A DNA stretch of 64,000 nucleotides from NCBI RefSeq assembly GCF_014205675.1, contig NZ_JACIIX010000007.1, positions 62,001 through 126,000 of the forward strand, given 5' to 3'. A program made the position numbers and the translations under genes. The stretch comes from Novispirillum itersonii. Its GTDB lineage: Bacteria > Pseudomonadota > Alphaproteobacteria > Rhodospirillales > Rhodospirillaceae. This document shows positions 34,079-42,960 of the stretch, one piece after another (the stretch's first letter is position 1; each line of letters starts with the position of its first letter). The notes below the pieces were generated by a model. The model had not been told where the DNA came from. It made no database searches and saw nothing but the letters and a program-made list of their open reading frames with translations.

Positions 34079-36499
34079 TCAGAGGGCCTTGTCACCCTCG
34101 TTCAGGACCCGGACTTCCCGCTGCGGAAAGGGGATGCCGATGTTCTCCGCCCGCAGCCGCTTCAGGATATTGATGCGGATTTCGCTGGCGGCGGAGGTGG
34201 CGACTTCCACGTCATCCAGCTGGAAGCGCAGGGAAAATTCCAGCGCGCTGTCGCCGAAGTTCATCAGGAAGGCGCTGGGCGACGCCGGGGACTGGATCAC
34301 CCGCGGATGGGCCCGGGCGCAGTCCAGCAGGATCTCGCGGACCTGCTCCGGATCGGCGGTGTAATCGACACCGATATTGATGACGCCGCGCCCGAAGCGG
34401 TTGTTGAGGAACCAGTTGGTGACCGGGGCGGTGATCAGGGCCGAGTTCGGGATGATGACGGTGGAGCGGTCGAAGGTTTCAATTTCGGTGGCACGCACCT
34501 TGATCTTGCGGACGTAGCCTTCGGCTCCCCCTGCCACCACGCGGTCCCCGACCTTGATCGGCCGTTCAAACAGCAGGATCAGACCGGAGACAAAGTTGTT
34601 GACGATGGTCTGCAACCCGAAACCGATACCGACGGACAGGGCACCGGCGACGATCGCCAGATTGGACAGGCCGAAGCCAAGGGTGGAGGCCGCCCCCAGC
34701 ACCGCGACCACCGTGCCGATGTAGCCGACCGAGGTGGAGAAGGAGTGTTGCAGGCCGATATCCAGCCGGGTCATCGGCAGGACCCGGGTTTCCAGCACGT
34801 TTTTCACCAGACGGGTGGCAAACAGCAGGACCGCGAACACTACCAGCGCCGAGAACAGGTTGATCACCGACAGGTTGATCCCGCCGATGGTGATGCCGTC
34901 GACAAACAGCCGCCACGCCGATTCCAGCGCTTCCTGCCCGACGCCCCAGATCAGCAGCAGGACGATTGAGGCCGGGATGATGACGGCGGACCCGATCAGG
35001 ACATTGACCCAGAACCGCACCATGGCATCGCCACGGGCATGGTCTTCATCGGCGGCCTGTTCCGGGGTATCGGCGGTGAAGACGCCGGTGCGGCGCAGGG
35101 CACTGTTCAGCAGTTCGCGCAGGACGACGTAGACCACCACGGCGATGGCGCTGACCACCAGGGTCTGCACCAGATTGGTGACCAGATAATGCCCGAATTC
35201 GACATAGCCGACCGCCCCGGCGATGAAGGCGGCAATGGCGGTGGCCGAAACCGGCCAGCGCAGCCAGCGGCTGTAGCCGACCAGCCGGGAATCCATGTCG
35301 TCATGCCACGGGCGGGCCCGGCACAGCAGCAGCAGCGGCACCATCAGGGCAACGGTGACGGCAAACAGCGTCACGCTGGCCGCTTCAACCGACACGTCAT
35401 ACAGGGTCAGGGCGACGGACAGAACGGCGTCGAGGATCAGGATCAGCAGCAGGGCGGTGATCAGATGGCTGACCGACCGTGCCGACTTATCCGGCAGCGG
35501 CACCACCCGCCAGCCGGGTTTGGTCGGGGAAAATGCCGCCCACACCAGACTGGAGTTGACGATAAACCCGACCAGCGCCCCGGACAGCACCCCGAACACC
35601 TGCGCATTGCTGGGGCTGAGGATGGAGGCACTGAAAATCACCGCGTTGACCATGCCCAGAGACAGGGCAAACGGCACCAGCCGGATCACCGCCCGGCGAC
35701 CGGCCACCCACACCCGTTCGGAAAACCCGAGGTCACGGTCATCGCTCCACGACGGCAGCAGGCGGCGGTTCAGCCAGCGCCGCACCGGCCACACCAGCAT
35801 CAGGCCGACGATCAGGGTCGCCGCCAGCTTGCGGATGGTGGACTGGACACCGGGGTCGCTCCAGTTGACCGACTGGGCGGTGGCGACGGACTTGCCAAGG
35901 CCGGAGGACTGTTCGTCCAGTTCCTGCGCCGCCAGAGTCCAGGTGCCGGGATTCAGCGGCAGCGGGGCGCGGCTGAACAGCTGGTTGGCAAACCGGACGC
36001 GCAGCACCGAGGACACGCGCTGGGCCAGCGACTGGGCCTGAACCCGCAGCAGCTGGGCCTGTTTGATTTCGGCATCAATCTGGGCTGCCTGTGCGGCAAG
36101 CCGCTGGCGGACCGTCGCCACATCCTTGGCTTCGGTGCTCTTATCCTCCGGCGGGGGGCCGAGGGCCTCCATTTCCGAAGTCACGCCCTGCTTTTCCGTG
36201 TTCAGGTCGGTGATCAGGGGGGTGAAGGCGTGGGTCTGGTCCTGCAACTGGTTGCGCAGGTCCTGAAGGGACTGATCGTCTACTTTGATCCGCCCGGTTT
36301 CGGCATCAACGATCCGCTTTTCTGCCCCCTCAAACAGGGCTCCGGCCGCCTTGAACAGATCGGCGGCCGGGCGTTTGTCCGGGGTGCCGGCGGCGTGGGC
36401 TCCGGCGGCGCTGAGCAGAAGGCCAAAGGCCAGCAGCAGCACCGCAAACCGGGGCAGGCCGGGGCCGGTGCGGGGGAAAAGGGAAAGCAGGGACGGCAT
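34079..36499 (-). CDS. Large MscS-family mechanosensitive channel (DUF3772 domain)
   Basis: An 806-residue inner-membrane protein. It has a signal peptide (AVLLLAFGLLLSAAGAHA), a periplasmic helical DUF3772 region at about 40-200 (DDQSLQDLRNQLQDQTHAF, RFANQLFSRAPLPLNPGTW), about ten transmembrane spans, then the MscS pore and beta domain near 590-790: LSVGIGFGLQTIVNNFVSGLILLFERPIKVGDRV, IPNSALITAPVTNWF. Such channels release solutes on osmotic downshift. The C-terminus is of normal length. It is not in an obvious operon. Confidence 0.9.
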   Translation of the reverse strand: MPSLLSLFPRTGPGLPRFAVLLLAFGLLLSAAGAHAAGTPDKRPAADLFKAAGALFEGAEKRIVDAETGRIKVDDQSLQDLRNQLQDQTHAFTPLITDLNTEKQGVTSEMEALGPPPEDKSTEAKDVATVRQRLAAQAAQIDAEIKQAQLLRVQAQSLAQRVSSVLRVRFANQLFSRAPLPLNPGTWTLAAQELDEQSSGLGKSVATAQSVNWSDPGVQSTIRKLAATLIVGLMLVWPVRRWLNRRLLPSWSDDRDLGFSERVWVAGRRAVIRLVPFALSLGMVNAVIFSASILSPSNAQVFGVLSGALVGFIVNSSLVWAAFSPTKPGWRVVPLPDKSARSVSHLITALLLILILDAVLSVALTLYDVSVEAASVTLFAVTVALMVPLLLLCRARPWHDDMDSRLVGYSRWLRWPVSATAIAAFIAGAVGYVEFGHYLVTNLVQTLVVSAIAVVVYVVLRELLNSALRRTGVFTADTPEQAADEDHARGDAMVRFWVNVLIGSAVIIPASIVLLLIWGVGQEALESAWRLFVDGITIGGINLSVINLFSALVVFAVLLFATRLVKNVLETRVLPMTRLDIGLQHSFSTSVGYIGTVVAVLGAASTLGFGLSNLAIVAGALSVGIGFGLQTIVNNFVSGLILLFERPIKVGDRVVAGGAEGYVRKIKVRATEIETFDRSTVIIPNSALITAPVTNWFLNNRFGRGVINIGVDYTADPEQVREILLDCARAHPRVIQSPASPSAFLMNFGDSALEFSLRFQLDDVEVATSAASEIRINILKRLRAENIGIPFPQREVRVLNEGDKAL

Positions 36500-36568
36500 G
36501 GCAGTCGGAACCTGTATGGTCTTGGGGTCAACAGAGCCGCCTTTTATAGACAGGCGGATACGGCAGAA

Positions 36569-36952
36569 TCAGGGCACGGATGATGGGGCCGGGGCAGTCA
36601 CCACGACCATCCCGTTCTCAACCTGCACCGGCACCGGGGTCAGCGACCGTCCGGCGCAGGGGCCTTCGGTACAGTAGCCGTCCTCAATCCGGAACAGGGC
36701 CCGGTGCAGGGAGCACTGGATGGCGTCCAGCTCCGGGGTCAGGAAAGTGTCGGGCTTCCAGTTCAGCGGCACCCGCTGATGCGGGCAGGCGTTGACATAG
36801 GCATGAACTGTCTGCCCCTGCCGCACCACGAAAAAGCCGGAGCGGTCCCCGGCGGTTTCCACCACCACTTCCCGGCATCCCGGATCGCGCAGCGAATCGA
36901 GCGGAAACAGGGGGCGGGGGGCCGTCAGCGGATCAGGCAGCGGATCAGGCAT
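36569..36952 (-). CDS. Rieske-type 2Fe-2S protein
   Basis: A 127-residue soluble Rieske protein. The cluster ligands are CPH and CSLH, separated by 21 residues, and fit the two-Cys/two-His pattern. There is no TAT signal or membrane anchor, so it is not the bc1 subunit; it resembles small ferredoxin-like proteins of NirD or dioxygenase type. An electron-transfer role is inferred; the partner is not visible. It lies 42 bp downstream of the EVE gene on the same strand. Confidence 0.85.
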   Translation of the reverse strand: MPDPLPDPLTAPRPLFPLDSLRDPGCREVVVETAGDRSGFFVVRQGQTVHAYVNACPHQRVPLNWKPDTFLTPELDAIQCSLHRALFRIEDGYCTEGPCAGRSLTPVPVQVENGMVVVTAPAPSSVP

Positions 36953-36994
36953 TGAAACCTCCGGGCTGGGGGTGGGGCAGGACGGACGCGGGAC

Positions 36995-37402
36995 TCACAG
37001 GCCCCCCATCCGGCAGACGGCGGCCCATTCGGCTTCCGTCACCGGCATCACCGACAGCCGGGCCTGCTTCAGCAGAGCCATGGCGGCCAGATCCGGGCGG
37101 GTTTTGATCTCCGCCAGTGTGACCGGGTGTGGCAGGGCGCGGTCCGCCGTCACATCAACACAGACAAACCGTCCGGTGGGATCGGTGGGGTCGGGGTACG
37201 CTTCCCGCACCACGGTCACAATCCCCACCACTGCCCGGCCGGTATTGGAATGGTAAAAGAACGCCTGATCCCCGCAGCGCATTGCCTTCAGGAAGCCTGC
37301 CGCCTGATGATTGCGGACCCCGGTCCAGGCCTCGGTGCCTTTTGACACCTGCTGGTCCCACGACCATGTTTCGGGTTCGGATTTCATCAGCCACAAGGGC
37401 AT
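36995..37402 (-). CDS. EVE domain-containing protein
   Basis: A 135-residue single-domain EVE (PUA-like) protein. It starts MPLWLMKSEPETWSW and has WTGVRNHQAAGFLKAMRCGDQAFFYHS followed by VGIVTVVREAYPD and FVCVDVTA, which are the family hallmarks. EVE domains are related to YTH/ASCH folds and can bind modified bases in DNA or RNA, but housekeeping versions like this have no proven role. YciI-EVE neighbours are frequent in alphaproteobacteria, and here yciI is 56 bp upstream. Confidence 0.9.
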   Translation of the reverse strand: MPLWLMKSEPETWSWDQQVSKGTEAWTGVRNHQAAGFLKAMRCGDQAFFYHSNTGRAVVGIVTVVREAYPDPTDPTGRFVCVDVTADRALPHPVTLAEIKTRPDLAAMALLKQARLSVMPVTEAEWAAVCRMGGL

Positions 37403-37458
37403 GGCAGGCTCCTGCGGGGGTGCCGGGGGCGCGATTAGCCCGGATCAGGTGGCCCGGA

Positions 37459-37755
37459 TCAGGCCTGTTTGGCCTTGCCGAGCAGGGCGCGGTACGGGCG
37501 GACGGTGACGCTTTCAAACAGCCCGGCCTTGCCGTAGGGGTCGTTGGCGCACCAGTCATAGGCGGCCTGTAGGTCCGGCAGGTCCATGATGATCATCGAT
37601 CCGACCATGCCCTGCCCGTCCGGGGTCAGCAGCGGGCCGCCGACAACCATGTGCTCTTCCCACGCCTTGGCATAGTCCAGATGGGCGTTGCGGGTATCGA
37701 GGCGGACCTGCTGATGGCCGGGCTTGTCGAAGCAGTGGATCGCGAACAGGGGCAT
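37459..37755 (-). CDS. YciI family protein
   Basis: A 98-residue ferredoxin-like-fold protein (MPLFAIHCFDKPGH, RNAHLDYAKAW, GSMIIMDLPDLQAAYDWCANDPYGKAGLFESVTVRPY). The conserved His and Asp of the family are present. YciI domains form dimers and some act as small dehydrochlorinases; the role of the stand-alone form is unknown. It begins the YciI-EVE-Rieske group on the minus strand. Confidence 0.88.
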   Translation of the reverse strand: MPLFAIHCFDKPGHQQVRLDTRNAHLDYAKAWEEHMVVGGPLLTPDGQGMVGSMIIMDLPDLQAAYDWCANDPYGKAGLFESVTVRPYRALLGKAKQA

Positions 37756-38090
37756 CGGACTCTCCGGAGATGCGGCTGAAGGGGCCTGATTAAGGCATAG
37801 GGAGGCCGGGAACAGGTCCGGCCACCGGGGCCAGAGTAGTCGATCCGGCCAGTGGGGAAAACCGCTTTCACAGCCGGGTTTACCGGCGTGGCGCGACCCA
37901 AGGTCGTTGTCTTCCGGGGAATACCGGTCTGTGCCATGTCTGCCCAGACAGAAGTTCTATTGCCAAGCTGTATAAGCCTGTGATGTTCTCAACCAATTGG
38001 AAGGGTCCGTACGGCCGACGGGGCAGGCGGCAGACGGACAGCATCAAAAAGACCTGAAACCTTTGACGGTGGGCCTTTGTCGGGGAGCCT
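37756..38090. other. Gene-free region between yciI and the 38091 gene
   Basis: About 335 bp. It contains a short palindrome TGTCTG-CC-CAGACA near 37946-37959 and AT-richer sequence around 37970-38060 likely to hold the rightward promoter, but no clear -35/-10 pair and no small gene that I can support. Confidence 0.4.
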
Positions 38091-38876
38091 GTGTTGACCT
38101 TGGAAAATGAACGTATCCGCTTAGGCGTCGGCGGACCGGAGATGATCCGTCTGGCAGAGGATATCGGGACGCTGGCCGTCCGGGTTGCCGAGGCCAAAGG
38201 CGGCGAACGGCTGAAGGCTGAGACGGAGCACTACCTGAAGGGGCAGATCAGCCGGATGCGGGTGACCTGTGGCTCCTGTGCCACCCGCATGGTCAAGGAT
38301 GCGGCGGCGGATGCCCTGCGGGCGGAACCGATCGAGCGCCCGGCGTGGGATCGCCGGACCGATTTTCTGCTGCGTCTGGTGATGGCATTTTATCCGCATG
38401 GTCTGGTGACGGAGCGGAAAGAGGGATCCCCGTCGTTTCCCCGCCACTGTCTGGGCCGGATGGCGGTCTTCCTGCGGGAAGTGCTGGGCACCCTGCCCTA
38501 TTCCGACCTGAACGCCGATGCCAGCCGTCTGCTCAGCCGGTTTCCCAATGTGCAGGACGGCGAACTGCGGCGGGCCCTGCTGGGGCATCCGCCGTCACGG
38601 CTGCTGCTGCTGAAGACGCTGATCCGTCTGGTCAGTGCCTTTGAGCATACCGAGGACGTGCGGGCGATCTTTATGGAAACAGTCCGGTCCGAGGCGTGGC
38701 CCAACGTGTTCCGGCCGACGCCGCAGCATTTTGTCGCCCTCTGCGATGGTCTGTTCGGCGAGCTGATGGTGATGTTGCAGAACCCGAAGGAAGGGGATGA
38801 CCTCGACCAGTGGTTCGGGCGCGGTGCCACCGAACGGCTGCTGGATATGCTGGAGCGGGTGGCGGTGCCCGCATAG
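38091..38876 (+). CDS. Conserved hypothetical protein
   Basis: A 261-residue soluble protein of unknown function starting with GTG at 38091 (TTG 38094 is an alternative) after CGGGGAG. It contains a CGSC pair (residues 60-63) in VTCGSCATRMV, a Leu/Arg-rich helical body and RYL-type runs such as GHPPSRLLLLKTLIRLVSAFEHTEDVRAIF. No catalytic motif or membrane segment is evident. It precedes pyrF by 66 bp, possibly in the same transcript. Confidence 0.65.
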   Translation: MLTLENERIRLGVGGPEMIRLAEDIGTLAVRVAEAKGGERLKAETEHYLKGQISRMRVTCGSCATRMVKDAAADALRAEPIERPAWDRRTDFLLRLVMAFYPHGLVTERKEGSPSFPRHCLGRMAVFLREVLGTLPYSDLNADASRLLSRFPNVQDGELRRALLGHPPSRLLLLKTLIRLVSAFEHTEDVRAIFMETVRSEAWPNVFRPTPQHFVALCDGLFGELMVMLQNPKEGDDLDQWFGRGATERLLDMLERVAVPA

Positions 38877-38942
38877 GCGGCTGGCAGTCGCGGCGGAGGA
38901 TGGTATAACGGCACGGTTGACTGATTTTTCCGGAAGACCGTG

Positions 38943-39683
38943 ATGACCGCATTCCCCAATCCGCTGTTCGTTGCCCTCGACACGCCCGATGTGGCTGAAG
39001 CCACCACGATGGCCGCCAAGGTTGCCGAGGCGGCCGGGGGCGTGAAGCTGGGTCTGGAATTCTTTGTCGCCAACGGCCCGAAAGGGGTGCGGGAGGTGTC
39101 AAAGGCCAGTGATGACGTGCCGGTGTTTCTGGACCTGAAGTTCCACGACATCCCCAACACCGTGGCCGGGGCGATCCGGTCGGCCTGTGCCGCCCGCCCC
39201 GCCATCGTCAACGTCCATGGGGCCGGGGGCCGCGACATGATGAAGGCCGCCGTCGATGCTTCGCACGATGGCGCGGCCCGGCATCTGGTCACCCGGCCGC
39301 TGGTGCTGGCGGTGACGGTGCTGACCAGCATGGATCAGACCGATCTGTCCGAGACCGGGGTGTCGCGCAGCGTGTCCGATCAGGTGCTGGAACTGGCCCT
39401 GCTGGCGCGGGAGTGCGGCATTGACGGCGTGGTCTGCTCCGCCCACGAGGCGGCGATGCTGCGCGAGGCCTGCGGGCCGAACTTTAAGCTGATCGTGCCG
39501 GGGGTGCGCCCGGCGTGGTCGGCCACCAATGACCAGAAACGGATCATGACCCCGGCGGAGGCCCTGCACGCCGGGGCCGATATTCTGGTGGTCGGTCGCC
39601 CGATCACGGCGGCGGTGGAGCCGACGGCGGCCGCTCACCGGGTGGCGCAGGAAATCCGCCATGCCCAGAGCGGGAGCCTCTGA
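38943..39683 (+). CDS. pyrF: Orotidine 5'-phosphate decarboxylase
   Basis: Last step of UMP synthesis. The 246-residue TIM-barrel protein has FVALDTPD, GVKLGLEFF, the catalytic Asp/Lys block VFLDLKFHDIPNTV and the C-terminal IVPGVRP and DILVVGRPIT phosphate loop. Group I type. ATG 38943 follows GGAAG; a GTG at 38940 is in frame. Only 2 bp separate it from trpF, so they are one operon. Confidence 0.95.
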   Translation: MTAFPNPLFVALDTPDVAEATTMAAKVAEAAGGVKLGLEFFVANGPKGVREVSKASDDVPVFLDLKFHDIPNTVAGAIRSACAARPAIVNVHGAGGRDMMKAAVDASHDGAARHLVTRPLVLAVTVLTSMDQTDLSETGVSRSVSDQVLELALLARECGIDGVVCSAHEAAMLREACGPNFKLIVPGVRPAWSATNDQKRIMTPAEALHAGADILVVGRPITAAVEPTAAAHRVAQEIRHAQSGSL

Positions 39684-39685
39684 CC

Positions 39686-40366
39686 ATGGCCGGATCCCAG
39701 ACTCTGATCAAAATCTGTGGCCTGACCGATGAAGAGGCGGTGGAAACCGCCGTCGAGGCCGGAGCCGATTTCCTTGGCTTTGTGTTTTTCCCGAAAAGCC
39801 CGCGGGCGGTGACGCCGGAGCGGGTGGTGGAAATGGTGGCCGACCTGCCGCCGGAGATCTGGGACGAGGTGAAAACCGTCGGCCTGTTCGTGGATCCCAC
39901 CGATGCGGATCTGGATGCGGTGTTCCGGATCCTGCGGCTGGATGTGGTGCAGCTGCATGGCGATGAAACCCCGGAGCGGGTGGAGCATATCCGGCTGGAA
40001 TACGGGGTGGAGGTGATCAAGGCGATCGGTGTTGCCACCGCGGCCGATCTGGACGGGGCGAAGGCCTATGCCGGGATTGCCGATTACCTGCTGTTTGATG
40101 CCAAGCCGCCTGCCGGGGCGGACCGGCCCGGCGGTAATGCCGTCAGCTTCCCGTGGGATCTGATGCTGAAGTGGTCCGATCCGTCGGACACACTGTGGTT
40201 TCTCGCCGGGGGGCTGACGCCCGACACGGTGGGCGAGGCGATGCGGCAGTCCTGTGCACCCGGGGTTGATGTGTCCTCGGGGGTGGAGTCGGCACCCGGC
40301 GAGAAGGACCCGGAGCTGATCGCCCGCTTTATCGCTGCCGTGGCGGCCGAGGACGATGCTGCCTGA
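39686..40366 (+). CDS. trpF: Phosphoribosylanthranilate isomerase
   Basis: Tryptophan synthesis enzyme, 226 residues, TIM barrel. The catalytic Cys is in IKICGLT and the catalytic Asp in LLFDAKPP; VQLHGDE and FLAGGLTPDTV complete the pattern. In many alphaproteobacteria trpF is followed by trpB-trpA; here ahcY follows instead, after an intergenic region with its own operator, so the trp genes are scattered. Confidence 0.94.
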   Translation: MAGSQTLIKICGLTDEEAVETAVEAGADFLGFVFFPKSPRAVTPERVVEMVADLPPEIWDEVKTVGLFVDPTDADLDAVFRILRLDVVQLHGDETPERVEHIRLEYGVEVIKAIGVATAADLDGAKAYAGIADYLLFDAKPPAGADRPGGNAVSFPWDLMLKWSDPSDTLWFLAGGLTPDTVGEAMRQSCAPGVDVSSGVESAPGEKDPELIARFIAAVAAEDDAA

Positions 40367-40404
40367 GGGACTGGCTGGCCCGGTGGGGTCGGTGTCCTGA
40401 ATTG

Positions 40405-40434
40405 AAGATATAAAGATATCCTTATATCGATCTT
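40405..40434 (+). promoter_or_regulatory. SahR-like palindromic operator upstream of ahcY
   Basis: Palindrome with arms GATATAA (40407-40413) and TTATATC (40422-40428) around an inner GATATC; a single mismatch breaks symmetry. This resembles the SahR/SamR-type sites described upstream of methionine-cycle genes in proteobacteria. It abuts a promoter TTGCAA (40433-40438)-N17-TACATG (40456-40461), about 27 nt before the ahcY ATG. No SahR gene is in the window, so the regulator is inferred. Confidence 0.6.
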
Positions 40435-40494
40435 GCAATGTGGTCCGGCCTCTGGTACATGAGGCTGGACTTTTATCGCTGCGGGAGCACAGCA

Positions 40495-41787
40495 ATGACC
40501 TTTACCGACTACAAGGTAAAAGACATGTCCCTGGCCGACTGGGGCCGGAAAGAAATCGTCATCGCCGAAACCGAAATGCCGGGCCTGATGGCCCTGCGCG
40601 AGGAATACGGTGCCAGCCAGCCGCTGAAGGGGGCCCGCATCGCCGGCTGCCTGCACATGACCATCCAGACCGCCGTCCTGATCGAGACGCTGGTGGCGCT
40701 GGGCGCGGAAGTGCGCTGGTCCTCCTGCAACATTTTCTCGACGCAGGATCAGGCCGCCGCTGCCATTGCCGCTGCCAACATTCCGGTGTTCGCCTGGAAG
40801 GGCATGAACGAGGAAGAGTTCTGGTGGTGCATTGAAGCCACCATCGAAGGCCCGGACGGCTGGCGCCCGAACATGATTCTGGATGACGGCGGCGACCTGA
40901 CCCAGATCATGCACGACAAGTACCCGCAGCTGCTGGCCGACGTGAAGGGTATCTCGGAAGAGACCACCACCGGCGTGCACCGTCTGTATGAAATGGCCAA
41001 GAAGGGTGCCCTCAAGGTCCCGGCCTTCAACGTCAACGACAGCGTCACCAAGTCGAAGTTCGACAACAAGTACGGCTGCCGTGAATCGCTGGTTGACGGT
41101 ATCCGCCGCGCCACCGACGTCATGCTGGCCGGTAAGGTTGCCGTCGTTGCCGGGTACGGCGACGTGGGCAAGGGCTCTGCCGAGTCGCTGCGTGCGTCCG
41201 GCTGCCGCGTGATCGTCACCGAAATCGATCCGATCTGCGCCCTGCAGGCGGCGATGGAAGGCTACGAAGTCACCACCATGGACGACGCTGCCGCCCGTGG
41301 GGACATCTTCGTCACCACCACCGGCAACATCGACATCATCACCGTTGACCACATGCGGGCGATGAAGGACCGGGCGATCGTCTGCAACATCGGTCACTTC
41401 GACAACGAAATTCAGGTCGCTGGCCTGAAGAACCTGAAGTGGCACAATGTGAAGCCGCAGGTCGACGAAGTCGAATTCGCCGATGGCAAGCGCATCATCC
41501 TGCTGGCCGAAGGCCGTCTGGTGAACCTCGGCTGCGCCACCGGCCACCCGAGCTTCGTGATGTCGGCGTCCTTCACCAATCAGGTGCTGGCGCAGATCGA
41601 GCTGTGGAACCACGCTGACAAGTACGAAAATCAGGTCTACGTGCTGCCGAAGCACCTCGACGAAAAGGTGGCCCTGCTGCACCTCGCCAAGCTGGGCGTG
41701 AAGCTGACCACCCTGTCGCAGGCGCAGGCCGATTACATCGGTGTTCCGCTGGCCGGTCCGTTCAAGCCGGACATGTACCGTTACTAA
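40495..41787 (+). CDS. ahcY: Adenosylhomocysteinase
   Basis: Hydrolyses S-adenosylhomocysteine to adenosine and homocysteine, keeping methylation reactions running. The 430-residue protein has the NAD site [16 protein letters not shown], substrate motifs SCNIFSTQD and [32 protein letters not shown] and the C-terminal KPDMYRY. Codon use is strongly biased to C-ending codons compared with its neighbours, suggesting high expression. ATG 40495 follows GGGAG. A SahR-like operator lies just upstream and a terminator follows. Confidence 0.97.
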   Translation: MTFTDYKVKDMSLADWGRKEIVIAETEMPGLMALREEYGASQPLKGARIAGCLHMTIQTAVLIETLVALGAEVRWSSCNIFSTQDQAAAAIAAANIPVFAWKGMNEEEFWWCIEATIEGPDGWRPNMILDDGGDLTQIMHDKYPQLLADVKGISEETTTGVHRLYEMAKKGALKVPAFNVNDSVTKSKFDNKYGCRESLVDGIRRATDVMLAGKVAVVAGYGDVGKGSAESLRASGCRVIVTEIDPICALQAAMEGYEVTTMDDAAARGDIFVTTTGNIDIITVDHMRAMKDRAIVCNIGHFDNEIQVAGLKNLKWHNVKPQVDEVEFADGKRIILLAEGRLVNLGCATGHPSFVMSASFTNQVLAQIELWNHADKYENQVYVLPKHLDEKVALLHLAKLGVKLTTLSQAQADYIGVPLAGPFKPDMYRY

Positions 41788-41824
41788 AACCGACCCTGTC
41801 CCGGCCACGCCGGAGCAGTCGTAT

Positions 41825-41860
41825 AACGGGCGGGCGCGATTGCGTCCGCCCGTTCTGTTT
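41825..41860 (+). terminator. Terminator after ahcY
   Basis: 13-bp stem AACGGGCGGGCGC / GCGTCCGCCCGTT with one G-U pair and a GATT loop, followed by CTGTTT. Confidence 0.85.
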
Positions 41861-42033
41861 GAAGGGGTGGGCAGATTTTACCGGGTGCTGGAGATGATTG
41901 GGTTACGATGTGCTGCGACTCTAAGACTTTCAGCGGAGTGGTTCGCTTCTTGCATGTGTGATCCGTAATACGTGCTCAGCCGGTTGTGGGGCCTGCCGGG
42001 TGCGTCGGTTCAGCCTTGCGTCCGGGGACAGCC

Positions 42034-42882
42034 ATGGCCATCACATCACTTCTGACCTATATGAATCAGACATCTTCGGATGATCTTTATGAAACCCTGC
42101 GCAACCGGCAGACCCAGACGGTTTCGGTGCCGCAGGCATCAATCAACCGGTATTCGAAAGAAACCGGGATCGATGATCCCAGCGCCAGTCGGTTCGGCAG
42201 TGCCAGCTCGGTTTCGCTGTCGAATACGGCGAAGACCCAGCTCAGCGATGCTGAAAAAGAGACACTGAAGGCGGAAGCCCTGCAACGGGCCAATGCCGCG
42301 CTCAGCCGTGCCGGAATCCGCACCACCGCGACCCGCCAGACCCGGAACACCGCCGCGACGGCGGAGACGCCGCGTCCGAAGGATGATGCGCCGCTGGCGG
42401 ATAAGGTCAAATACAACACCAAGCTGCTGGAAAAGACCGGTCCGGACGGCAAGGCCCTGAACCAGTATATCGCCAAATATTTCGACGGGGCCCAGTCGAA
42501 GGAAGGCCAGTACATTCAGGACCGTTTGCAGGGCCTTATCATGCGCATGAATAACCCGACCCGGGATATTCAGGGCGATATCGTGGCGCAGCGGGCCAAT
42601 GCCAAGGACGGCAAGCAGGTCTTCACGCTGGTCGGGCAGGACAATACCCGGCTGCGGATTGAGTTCACCACCAGTGCCGACCCCAAGCAGCAGGGAGCCC
42701 TGCGGGTGACCTATTCCGGCCGGGATATCGGTGCGGTCGATATGCGGCTGGAGAAGACCCCGGCAGTCGCGCCGGAAACCCAGCCGATCCTGACCGCCAG
42801 CGTGGAGCAGAAGCGGATCCTGTCGAGCGGACGACTCGACTCGACGCCGATTTACGACAGCAAATACAGCGGGCCGATCTGA
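42034..42882 (+). CDS. Hypothetical protein with SSVSLSNTAK motif
   Basis: A 282-residue hydrophilic protein of unknown function. The first 120 residues are rich in Ser, Thr, Ala and Gln and carry SASSVSLSNTAKTQLSDAEKETL; the middle is helical (LADKVKYNTKLLEKTGPDGKALNQYIAKYFDG); the rest is beta-rich (QVFTLVGQDNTRLRIEFTTSAD, GALRVTYSGRDIGAVDMRL). No signal peptide or membrane span. The ATG at 42034 follows GGGGACAG. The Ser-rich N-terminus with a VxLSxxA motif recalls the unknown at 28856-29575. Family not recognised. Confidence 0.6.
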   Translation: MAITSLLTYMNQTSSDDLYETLRNRQTQTVSVPQASINRYSKETGIDDPSASRFGSASSVSLSNTAKTQLSDAEKETLKAEALQRANAALSRAGIRTTATRQTRNTAATAETPRPKDDAPLADKVKYNTKLLEKTGPDGKALNQYIAKYFDGAQSKEGQYIQDRLQGLIMRMNNPTRDIQGDIVAQRANAKDGKQVFTLVGQDNTRLRIEFTTSADPKQQGALRVTYSGRDIGAVDMRLEKTPAVAPETQPILTASVEQKRILSSGRLDSTPIYDSKYSGPI

Positions 42883-42960
42883 TCCGGCTTCAGGTCGGGA
42901 GGAGGGCTGTGGCACACTGCGGTCCCCCTCCCCCTGCCCTGAGCGGACGGATTTCGGTGC

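Noticed and set aside
32518-34095. A 525-codon minus-strand open frame across gpt and a methyltransferase gene
   Set aside because: It spans two recognisable genes and a terminator, and its translation is Pro/Arg/Ser-rich without domains.
34079-36499. Possible frameshift because of the large size of the MscS-type protein
   Set aside because: The DUF3772 plus MscS architecture normally gives proteins of about 800 residues, so the gene is intact.
40367-40494. SAH or SAM-II riboswitch upstream of ahcY
   Set aside because: The predicted leader is only about 27 nt, and the notable element is a DNA palindrome upstream of the promoter rather than a folded RNA.
40084-41808. A 574-codon minus-strand open frame over ahcY
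   Set aside because: The overlapping plus-strand gene is unambiguous adenosylhomocysteinase with biased codon use; that bias produces the long antisense frame.
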